Part shown: positions 57,649 to 64,000 of the stretch, piece by piece
How positions within the stretch are numbered: position 1 is the first letter of the stretch
How the letters are laid out: each line of letters starts with the position of its first letter
Source: Dehalococcoidia bacterium
GTDB lineage: Bacteria > Chloroflexota > Dehalococcoidia > E44-bin15
Length of the DNA stretch: 64,000 nucleotides
NCBI GenBank assembly: GCA_041649635.1
Contig: JBAZMV010000005.1
Span: 124,001-188,000 of the forward strand
Direction: 5' to 3'
Position numbers and translations under genes: made by a program
The notes under the pieces: generated by a model
What the model was told of the DNA's origin: nothing
Databases searched by the model: none
Seen by the model: the letters and a program-made list of their open reading frames with translations, nothing else

Positions 57649-58247
57649 ATTTGGTATCCTACCGGAATTATATACAGCGGCTTCAGTTCTTCGCCGAGGT
57701 TCAGAATCTCGCCGACCTTCTTATTCTCGAAGGCGCCGACCATGACGGTGGCCAGACCCAGCGCCACGGCCTGGAGCGCGATGTTCTCCGCGGCGTGGCC
57801 GGTATCGATGTGGACGTATCGCTCGCCGCGCTTACCGTAGGTCTTCATTGTACGTTCGTAGACGGCACAGATCGAAATACATGCGGGAATCTGTGAGATG
57901 CACTTCTGGTTGAACGCTGCCGTCGTTCCGAGTTTCTCCCGGATGTCGCCCTTCAGATGCATACTCAGCGAGTGCTCTTTTACGTTGTAATGATATACTC
58001 CGGCGTCGAGCCCCTTGACGTTGCCGGCTATCACGAACAGCTCCAGGGGGTAGCTGGCCCCTGCGCTGGGGGCGGCGCGGAAGAAGTCCGCGGCGGTGAT
58101 GCCCTGAGCGGCCCACAGCAGTTGAGACAGTTGTTCCAGCGTTAACGCGTCGGTCTTGTAGTCGCGCACCGAGCGGCGCTTGAATATCGCTTCCTCGACG
58201 GATACATCGCCTTTTAGTTTTGGTGACGGCAGTTTGATTTCAGTCAT
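57645..58247 (-). CDS. SagB-type nitroreductase
   Basis: 200 residues, FMN-dependent nitroreductase fold. RRSVRDYKTDALTLEQLSQL at the start, PSAGASYPLELFVI as the SagB/ThcOx-type segment, and TGHAAENIALQAVALGLATV in the C-terminal half. Probably oxidises or reduces a small substrate with FMN; no peptide-modification partner genes are nearby. The last codon before the stop comes directly before the REP element, which supplies the TAG stop, so the native C-terminus may have been altered by the insertion. Confidence 0.88.
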   Translation of the reverse strand: MTEIKLPSPKLKGDVSVEEAIFKRRSVRDYKTDALTLEQLSQLLWAAQGITAADFFRAAPSAGASYPLELFVIAGNVKGLDAGVYHYNVKEHSLSMHLKGDIREKLGTTAAFNQKCISQIPACISICAVYERTMKTYGKRGERYVHIDTGHAAENIALQAVALGLATVMVGAFENKKVGEILNLGEELKPLYIIPVGYQM

Positions 58248-58271
58248 ATGTTACCTCTTGTGCGGTTATGT

Positions 58272-58299
58272 GTAGGGGCACAGCATGCTGTGCCCCTAC
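58272..58299 (+). repeat. 28-nt GTAG palindrome
   Basis: A perfect palindrome, arm GTAGGGGCACAGCA, between the nitroreductase start and the 3' end of radA. Confidence 0.9.
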
Positions 58300-58305
58300 G
58301 TTGAT

Positions 58306-59688
58306 TCATTCTGATTCTGCATCGACTTTGCGCTCGGCTTTGGGCAAAGCTAACCTCAGCGCATCTCGCAGGGATGACGCCTGCAACAGCTCCATGCCCC
58401 TGGGGGCTTTTAAACCCGCGGATTCGGGCGTTATGAAGCGTTTGAAGCCAAGCTTGGCCGCTTCCCCGATCCTGCGCTCCGTCTGCGGCACGGCCCGCAG
58501 CTCGCCGGAGAGACCTATCTCGCCGACGGCGGCCAGGTTGCGGTCAACTGGTGCGCTGCGCAGGCTGGAGGCGATGGCTATCGCTATCCCGAGGTCGGCG
58601 GCCGGCTCGCCCACCTTGAGACCGCCGGCCACGTTGACGATGATGTCCTGATTTCCCAGGCCCAGTCCGGCGCGCTTGGTCAGCACGGCGGCCACGAGAA
58701 GTAAACGATTGAAATCGATTCCGTTCGTAGTGCGCCGCGGCGCTCCGAAGTTCGCGTTCGTCGTTAAGGCCTGTATCTCCACGAGAAGCGGCCTGGTGCC
58801 CTCAAGCGTCGGCACTACGACCGATCCTATCGTCTCTTTGGAACGTTGTGAAAGGAAGGCCTCGGACGGGTTGGATATCTCGATAAGGCCTTTGCCCGTC
58901 ATCTCGAACACGCCGACCTCGTTCGTCGATCCAAAGCGGTTCTTGACCCCGCGCAGCAGGCGGTAGGAGCTGAACTGCTCGCCCTCCAGATAGAGCACCG
59001 CGTCGACGATGTGCTCCAGCGCCTTGGGCCCGGCGATGAAGCCGTCCTTGGTCACGTGCCCGGATATGAGCAGAGGAACGTTGTTCTCCTTGGCCCACTG
59101 CATGAGCCTCACGGTGCACTCGCGTATCTGCGCGATGCTCCCCGCCGACGAGTCGATGCCGTCCATGTAGACCGTCTGTATGGAATCGACGATGGCGATG
59201 TCCGGCGGCGATTGGGCCAGTTGCTCCAATATGACCGAAAGGTTGGTCTCGGCAAGGGTGAATATACGCTCGCCCGGCGTACCCAGTCGACCGGCCCGCA
59301 AACGTATCTGGCTCAGCGATTCCTCGCCGGTGACATACAGAACCGTCTTGCCCGATTTGGCGGCGTTGGCCGAGACCTGCAGGAGGAGCGTCGATTTGCC
59401 GATGCCGGGGTCGCCGCCGATGAGCACCAGCGAGCCGGGGACGATGCCTCCGCCCAGCACCCTGTCGAACTCCTCGATGTCGAGAGAGAACCGGGGGGCT
59501 TCCTCTCTGGATACGCTGCAAAGTTCCTGTGGGGAGTTCGCGGTTCGTGATCTGGTTGAGCGCTTGGAAGTAATGTGCAGTGTCTCGACATACGTGTTCC
59601 AGCCGTCGCAGGCGGGACAGTGCCCGACCCACTTCGCGCTCTCCTTGCCGCATTGCTCGCAGACGAAGACCTTGCGACCTTTTTCCAT
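58306..59688 (-). CDS. radA: DNA repair protein RadA
   Basis: 460 residues. A zinc finger (VCEQCGKESAKWVGHCPACDGW), a RecA-like ATPase with Walker A GGDPGIGKSTLLLQ and the RadA-specific KNRFGSTNEVGVFEM, and a C-terminal Lon-protease-like domain. It drives branch migration in recombination. The ATG coincides with the predicted transcription start, so the mRNA should be leaderless. Confidence 0.96.
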   Translation of the reverse strand: MEKGRKVFVCEQCGKESAKWVGHCPACDGWNTYVETLHITSKRSTRSRTANSPQELCSVSREEAPRFSLDIEEFDRVLGGGIVPGSLVLIGGDPGIGKSTLLLQVSANAAKSGKTVLYVTGEESLSQIRLRAGRLGTPGERIFTLAETNLSVILEQLAQSPPDIAIVDSIQTVYMDGIDSSAGSIAQIRECTVRLMQWAKENNVPLLISGHVTKDGFIAGPKALEHIVDAVLYLEGEQFSSYRLLRGVKNRFGSTNEVGVFEMTGKGLIEISNPSEAFLSQRSKETIGSVVVPTLEGTRPLLVEIQALTTNANFGAPRRTTNGIDFNRLLLVAAVLTKRAGLGLGNQDIIVNVAGGLKVGEPAADLGIAIAIASSLRSAPVDRNLAAVGEIGLSGELRAVPQTERRIGEAAKLGFKRFITPESAGLKAPRGMELLQASSLRDALRLALPKAERKVDAESE

Positions 59689-59694
59689 GGGCTA

Positions 59695-59723
59695 ATTATA
59701 CATTAGGCGTTGGCCTGGCTCAA
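59695..59723 (-). promoter_or_regulatory. leaderless promoter of radA
   Basis: -35 TTGAGC (59723-59718), 17-nt spacer and -10 TATAAT (59700-59695). The +1 predicted 7 nt downstream is the A of the radA ATG at 59688. No LexA box was recognised. Confidence 0.75.
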
Positions 59724-59750
59724 CGAAGATATTAATAGCTTTAGTCTTCA

Positions 59751-60983
59751 TTAATAAAACACCTCCACGCCTCTAGCTTCCAACTCAGGTATATATGTAT
59801 CTGTCGAATCTTCGTTTAACGGGTTGCCCACTATGTTAAGGGAGTCACCGGATGAGATTCCTGAATTTATTACAAGAGCCTGTATGTCAGTAATATCGTT
59901 TTGTTCAAGCGATATAACATCAAGGTTTACCAGATATGATAAACCGTTAATCTCGTTGATATTATTAAAATCGAGATTCAACGTTGTCAGCATGTTAAGC
60001 CCGGACATGTCAGGGATGCTGTTTATGTGATTCATGCTTATATCCATCTCTTCTAGTTTGCTTAAATTACATAGAGGAGATATGTCATTTATTTCATTAT
60101 ATTGAGCGTCAAGGATTTCCAGTTTAACGAGGCTGGCTAACGGTGTAATGTCAACTATATCGTTAAAGTAGATATTCAAGATTTCCAGGCTAGTAAGGCT
60201 TGATAGTAATGAGACGTCATCTATGCCGTTGGCCCCGAGGTCCAAATATGTAAGATTGGCAAGAGAGGAAAGTGATGAAAAGTCACTTATTTTATTTCTG
60301 TAAAGGATTAACTCTCTGAGATTAACAAGGTTTGAGAGAACTTCGATGTCATTTATCTCATTTCCAGACAAGTCTAACGACGTCAATCCAGTCAGGCCTG
60401 AAAGCGGCGAGATATCAGTAATTTCATTGTAGGAAAGAACCAATGTGGTCAATTTGGTTAATCCTGCGAGTGGTGAAATATCGCTAATCATATCACCCCA
60501 GCTTCCGCCAATGCTTAGGTGGGTCAAGTTGGTGAGGTTTGATAGTGTAGCTATGTTGCTAATCCCGGAATTTGCGTCGAGATTTAAGGTTTCCAAGTTG
60601 ACCAAACCCGAGATGGGGGAGATATCGCTCAATTTATTCCAGCTAATATTCAGGACGGTTAGATTTGTGAGTCCCGCGATAGGGGATAGATCACTTATTT
60701 CTTCATTATCGAGATCGAGCACTTCTAGATTGATGCAATGTTCAAGGCCTGTGAGGTCGGTAATGTGTTGGAAAGTTGATACTGTGTCTAGCTCCGTCAG
60801 TCCTTCAAGGTCGGATTGATTTATTTCTCCGCTGGGCTTGTCTATGGCCTCGCGGATGGCGGCCTCAAGGTTGGGGTCGGGGAAGCTGATACCGCCGGGG
60901 GAGGAGTCGCCGCAGCCTGTTGCGAGCGCGGCCGGCAGAATCAGGCACAACGCTAAGACAAGGTAAATAAGTTTAGTTTTCAT
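59751..60983 (-). CDS. leucine-rich-repeat lipoprotein, long form
   Basis: 410 residues from ATG 60983, behind GGAGG. Lipobox ATGC, then the conserved segment GDSSPGGISFPDPNLEAAIR and EAIDKPSG, followed by about 13 internalin-type 22-residue repeats (for example ISPLSGLTGLTSLDLSGNEI) and a cap ending in LEARGVEVFY. An exported, lipid-anchored binding protein; ligand unknown. It overlaps the 3' end of the upstream paralogue by 11 nt, so the two are co-transcribed. AT-richer than radA. Confidence 0.88.
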   Translation of the reverse strand: MKTKLIYLVLALCLILPAALATGCGDSSPGGISFPDPNLEAAIREAIDKPSGEINQSDLEGLTELDTVSTFQHITDLTGLEHCINLEVLDLDNEEISDLSPIAGLTNLTVLNISWNKLSDISPISGLVNLETLNLDANSGISNIATLSNLTNLTHLSIGGSWGDMISDISPLAGLTKLTTLVLSYNEITDISPLSGLTGLTSLDLSGNEINDIEVLSNLVNLRELILYRNKISDFSSLSSLANLTYLDLGANGIDDVSLLSSLTSLEILNIYFNDIVDITPLASLVKLEILDAQYNEINDISPLCNLSKLEEMDISMNHINSIPDMSGLNMLTTLNLDFNNINEINGLSYLVNLDVISLEQNDITDIQALVINSGISSGDSLNIVGNPLNEDSTDTYIPELEARGVEVFY

Positions 60984-61674
60984 CGAAAGTAACCTCCACA
61001 CCCCTTGCTCCCAGCTGAGGAATGTATGTATTCAGAGAATCTTCGTCAAGCGGGTTATCCCTAATATTAACACTGTCGCCGGAAGAGAGTCCGGTATTCT
61101 TAATCAGAGGCTCTATGCTGGTTATCTGATTACAGTCCAGTGATAACTCATCAAGATGCATAAGGTTGGACAGGGGAGAAATATCGGTTATCTGGTTACC
61201 TCCGATGTTTAGAACCTCCAGATTTGCCAGGTTAGACAGTGCGGATATTTCACTAAAATTGTTGTTATATGAAATGGATAGCCAGGTAAGACCAGTGAGG
61301 TTTTCCAGCGGTGCAATATCGCTTATTTGATTTCCGCTAAGCAATAACATATCCAAGTTTGTGAGATTTGCTAGCGGAGAGACATCTACTATATTATTAT
61401 AGCGAAGGTCTATTCCTTCTAATTTGGTGCAATACTCAATGCCGGTAATATCTGCGATGCTCATATCTCTGGCATTGAGTGAATACAATCCTTCGAGGTC
61501 TGAAGCATTGATGGGGCCGCTGGGCTTGTCTATCGCCTCGCGGATGGCGGCCTCAAGGTTGGGGTCGGGGAAGCTGATACCGCCGGGGGAGGAATCGCCG
61601 CAGCCTGTAACTGGTAACGCGATGGTAAGCGCGCATATCGCGCAGATGATTAAACGGACTAATGATTTCCTCAT
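60973..61674 (-). CDS. leucine-rich-repeat lipoprotein, short form
   Basis: 233 residues from ATG 61674, behind AGGAG; the frame opens 91 codons earlier, but that part has no ribosome site and would bury the signal peptide. Lipobox VTGC, the same GDSSPGGISFPDPNLEAAIR segment, five to six LRRs and the same type of cap (LGARGVEVTFDEN). A tandem paralogue of 59751-60983. The 90 nt encoding the lipobox and following segment match the paralogue at 88 of 90 positions, far above the rest. Confidence 0.88.
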   Translation of the reverse strand: MRKSLVRLIICAICALTIALPVTGCGDSSPGGISFPDPNLEAAIREAIDKPSGPINASDLEGLYSLNARDMSIADITGIEYCTKLEGIDLRYNNIVDVSPLANLTNLDMLLLSGNQISDIAPLENLTGLTWLSISYNNNFSEISALSNLANLEVLNIGGNQITDISPLSNLMHLDELSLDCNQITSIEPLIKNTGLSSGDSVNIRDNPLDEDSLNTYIPQLGARGVEVTFDEN

Positions 61675-61935
61675 GGCTTGTCTCCTGTCAGGTATGTTGA
61701 ATGTCTGCCCTGTAAGCACAAATTTACTTCCCTCAATAACAAGCAACTTGCTCAAAAGATGATGCGGAGTCGTCGAATGGCAGGGGTAATGGCAGTTACC
61801 ACTATGAGGCATAGTATAAAGCATGAGGTAGATTCGGTCAACGTTTGCCGCATGGGAAAACGGCGCATCGATCTTGTGATTAAATATCTCTAATCTAAAT
61901 CCCCCTTGGCCCCCTTTGCAAGAGGGGGTGAATAT

Positions 61936-61963
61936 GCGGAGACGCAATATGTTGCGTCTCTAC
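61936..61963 (-). repeat. REP-like GTAG element
   Basis: Minus strand GTAGAGACGCAACA followed by TATTGCGTCTCCGC, nearly the same as the copy inside the RAYT gene. The spacer 61675-61980 has no gene; a short CCCCCTTGG..AAGAGGGGG palindrome lies near 61905-61927. Confidence 0.87.
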
Positions 61964-61986
61964 GGGGTACCGTCTAATCGAGAGGT

Positions 61987-62023
61987 CAAAAAAAAGCCCC
62001 GGGATTCATCGTCCCAGGGCTTA
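61987..62023 (-). terminator. intrinsic terminator of clpC
   Basis: Minus strand AGCCCTGGGA/TCCCGGGGCT stem with one G-U pair and a 9-nt loop, followed by eight T. Confidence 0.93.
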
Positions 62024-62049
62024 GCGTTCAAATATTTGTCGTTTGACGT

Positions 62050-64000
62050 TTACGTCGCTGACTTCGCCGGCTCCAGCGTGCGGCTAACTATCCTGCCGTC
62101 ATCGGCATCGAGAACTATAGTGTCGCCCGGGCAGAACTCGCCGCGCAGCAGCTGCTCCGAGAGCGGGTCCTCAACGAGGTCCTGGATAACGCGGCGCAGC
62201 GGGCGCGCCCCGAAAACAGGGTCGAAGCCTTTTTCCCCCAGGAGGTTCCTGGCTGCGTCGGTGGTCTCGAGCTTCATGCCCTTATCTATAAGCTCTTTCT
62301 GCACGTCCTTCAGCATGAGGTCCACGATCTGATTGATGTGCTCTTTGCTCAGGGCGTGGAATACTATGCTCCCGTCGATGCGGTTGAGGAACTCGGGGCG
62401 GAAGAAGCGTTTCATCTCCTCCAGCACCTTGTCCTTCATGCGCTTGTACGATTGCGACTGGGTCTTGGCCTCATCTGACTTTGTGGAGAATCCCAGCGTC
62501 GAATCGCGCCGTATAAGCTCGGCTCCGATATTGCTGGTCATGACGATTATCGTGTTGCGGAAATCGACGCGCCTGCCCTTGGCGTCGGTGAGGTGGCCAT
62601 CGTCGAGTATCTGTAAAAGGACATTGAAAACGTCCGGGTGCGCCTTCTCGATCTCGTCGAGCAGTATGGCGGAGTAGCCTTTGCGCCGAACCGCTTCGGT
62701 GAGCTGTCCGCCTTCTTCATAGCCTACATAGCCCGGAGGCGCTCCTGTGAGCCGTGCCACGGCGTGCTTCTCCATGAACTCGGACATATCGAGTCTTATC
62801 AACGCGTCCTGGCTGCCGAACATGAACTCGGACAGCACCCGCACCAGCTCTGTCTTACCCACTCCGGTGGGGCCGAGGAAGATGAAGCTGCCGATGGGGC
62901 GGCGCGGGTCCTTGAGCCCGGCCCTGGCGCGGCGCACGGATTTGGCTATAGCCGTGATCGCTTCGTCCTGACCTACGATGCGCTGGTGCAGAACTTCCTC
63001 CATCTGCAGGAGTCTGGTGGTCTCGTCCTTGGCCATGCGCGTCACGGGTATGCCGGTCCACATGCAGACCACCTCGGCGATGTCGTCCTCGGTGACCACT
63101 GGCTTTTCCTTCGCTTCCTGTTCCTGTTCCCATTCGCTCTGAATCGAGCTCAGCTTTTCGGTTAGATCTAGCTCGCGGGAGCGCAACTCGGCAGCCTTAT
63201 CATAAAGCTGTGAGGCGATGGCCGATTCCTTATCCTGGCGCGCCGCGTCGAGATCTTTAAGCGTCTCTTTAAATGTCGTCGGCGTGTTGAAATTCTTTAT
63301 CCGCACCCTTGAGGCGGCTTCGTCGATAAGGTCTATCCCCTTATCGGGGAGATGCCGGTCCGGTATGTATCTGGCCGCCAGCGTGGCCGCGGCGTGTAGC
63401 GCCTCATCGCTGATGATAAGCTGGTGATGGTCTTCATAACGGGATTTAATCCCCTGTAATATCTTTATCGTTTCCTCGACCGTCGGCTCTTCAACCTTTA
63501 CTGGCTGGAACCTGCGCTCGAGGGCGGCATCCTTCTCTAGGTGCTTCCTGTAATCGTCGGCCGTGGTGGCGCCGATGCACTGCAGTTCGCCGCGCGCCAG
63601 CGGGGGTTTGAGTATGCTGGAGGCGTCGATGGCGCCCTCGGCCGCTCCGGCGCCCACTATCGTATGTATCTCGTCGATGAACAGGGTGCAGTTGCCGGAG
63701 GTCTTTATCTCTTCGATGACCTTCTTCAGGCGTTCCTCGAACTCGCCGCGGTATTTGGTTCCCGCCACCAGCGAACCGATGTCGAGCGCCAGCAGTCGCC
63801 TGTCGCGTAGCGTGGCCGGCACCTCGTTGTTGGCGATGCGATGGGCTAGACCCTCAACTATCGCGGTCTTACCCACGCCCGGCTCGCCGATGAGACAGGG
63901 GTTGTTCTTGGTGCGCCTGCTCAGTATCTGTATGACGCGCTCTATCTCCTTGTCGCGCCCGATGATGGGGTCGAGTTTATCCGCTCTGGCCGCCGCCGTC
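62050..64000 (-). CDS. clpC: ClpC-type AAA+ unfoldase, 5' end outside window
   Basis: About 650 C-terminal residues are visible; the N-domain and start lie beyond 64000. First AAA+ domain with IIGRDKEIERVIQILSRRTK and Walker A GEPGVGKTA, then a UVR-containing coiled-coil middle region (about EKLSSIQSEWEQEQ), as in ClpC/MecB rather than ClpB. Second AAA+ domain with GPTGVGKTE, GAPPGYVGYEEGGQLTEAV, Walker B AILLDEIEKAHPDV, and a D2-small domain. Feeds proteins to ClpP. The stop is followed closely by a strong terminator, so it ends its operon. Confidence 0.95.
   Translation of the reverse strand, partial: TAAARADKLDPIIGRDKEIERVIQILSRRTKNNPCLIGEPGVGKTAIVEGLAHRIANNEVPATLRDRRLLALDIGSLVAGTKYRGEFEERLKKVIEEIKTSGNCTLFIDEIHTIVGAGAAEGAIDASSILKPPLARGELQCIGATTADDYRKHLEKDAALERRFQPVKVEEPTVEETIKILQGIKSRYEDHHQLIISDEALHAAATLAARYIPDRHLPDKGIDLIDEAASRVRIKNFNTPTTFKETLKDLDAARQDKESAIASQLYDKAAELRSRELDLTEKLSSIQSEWEQEQEAKEKPVVTEDDIAEVVCMWTGIPVTRMAKDETTRLLQMEEVLHQRIVGQDEAITAIAKSVRRARAGLKDPRRPIGSFIFLGPTGVGKTELVRVLSEFMFGSQDALIRLDMSEFMEKHAVARLTGAPPGYVGYEEGGQLTEAVRRKGYSAILLDEIEKAHPDVFNVLLQILDDGHLTDAKGRRVDFRNTIIVMTSNIGAELIRRDSTLGFSTKSDEAKTQSQSYKRMKDKVLEEMKRFFRPEFLNRIDGSIVFHALSKEHINQIVDLMLKDVQKELIDKGMKLETTDAARNLLGEKGFDPVFGARPLRRVIQDLVEDPLSEQLLRGEFCPGDTIVLDADDGRIVSRTLEPAKSAT

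Noticed and set aside
2740..58299. CRISPR array from the many short palindromes
   Set aside because: The repeats are scattered with irregular spacing, vary in core sequence and have no unique spacers or cas genes.
61675..61947. 91-residue extension of the short LRR lipoprotein
   Set aside because: It would precede the signal peptide, contains repeat-derived sequence and has no ribosome site.

Overview
This is a bacterial chromosome segment of moderate-to-high GC with densely packed housekeeping genes. The gene set fits an uncultured Chloroflexota of the Dehalococcoidia type. That placement is inference from the ilv/leu order, a DUF370 gene beside gmk, Asp-box surface proteins with a C-terminal membrane anchor, and the very repeat-rich intergenic DNA. 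No rRNA, phage or CRISPR array was found, and one tRNA is present.

Layout. 1-7235: polA (cut at the left edge, minus strand) diverges from pyrG, followed by a transaldolase-family gene and rho. 7236-16350: two large secreted Asp-box proteins, each with a long leader and its own terminator. 16382-20619: birA, a sodium:solute symporter and a metallo-beta-lactamase-fold gene behind a BirA-type operator, then fabH. 20711-26398: hrcA-grpE-dnaK behind a CIRCE element, divergent from dnaJ-rsmE. 26459-34293: a beta-propeller protein, the argF-der-plsY-gpsA operon, two lipoproteins and an AT-rich pair of unknown genes. 34744-39665: tyrA-aroA-remA-gmk followed by a PLDc_N/ABC cassette. 39770-43268: an endonuclease IV-like protein, tRNA-Thr, a possible thiol hydrolase and pyrD. 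43347-56025: branched-chain amino acid synthesis (ilvD-ilvB-ilvN-ilvC, leuA, leuC, leuD, leuB) with five unrelated genes between leuC and leuD. 56081-64000: an AraC-type regulator, a REP-associated tyrosine transposase (RAYT), a nitroreductase, radA, two tandem leucine-rich-repeat lipoproteins and clpC (cut at the right edge).

Intergenic DNA is filled with short palindromes. The most striking are about 18 elements of 28-29 nt that begin with GTAG, the tetranucleotide known from REP elements. One lies inside the RAYT coding sequence and another lies directly upstream of it. Other families are an AGGTG-TTCTT-CACCT hairpin, a TTGCC/GCAATGAC palindrome and a roughly 100-nt mosaic.

The observations I rate highest are: a CTP synthase whose glutaminase cysteine is serine; a short peptide rich in Val/Ile/Leu codons ahead of leuA, with a stem abutting the leuA ribosome binding site; a BirA operator over birA and a sodium symporter, which suggests a vitamin transporter; the RAYT with its REP family; and apparently leaderless promoters for polA and radA. 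All functional claims rest on sequence reading and motif recall; no database search was run.
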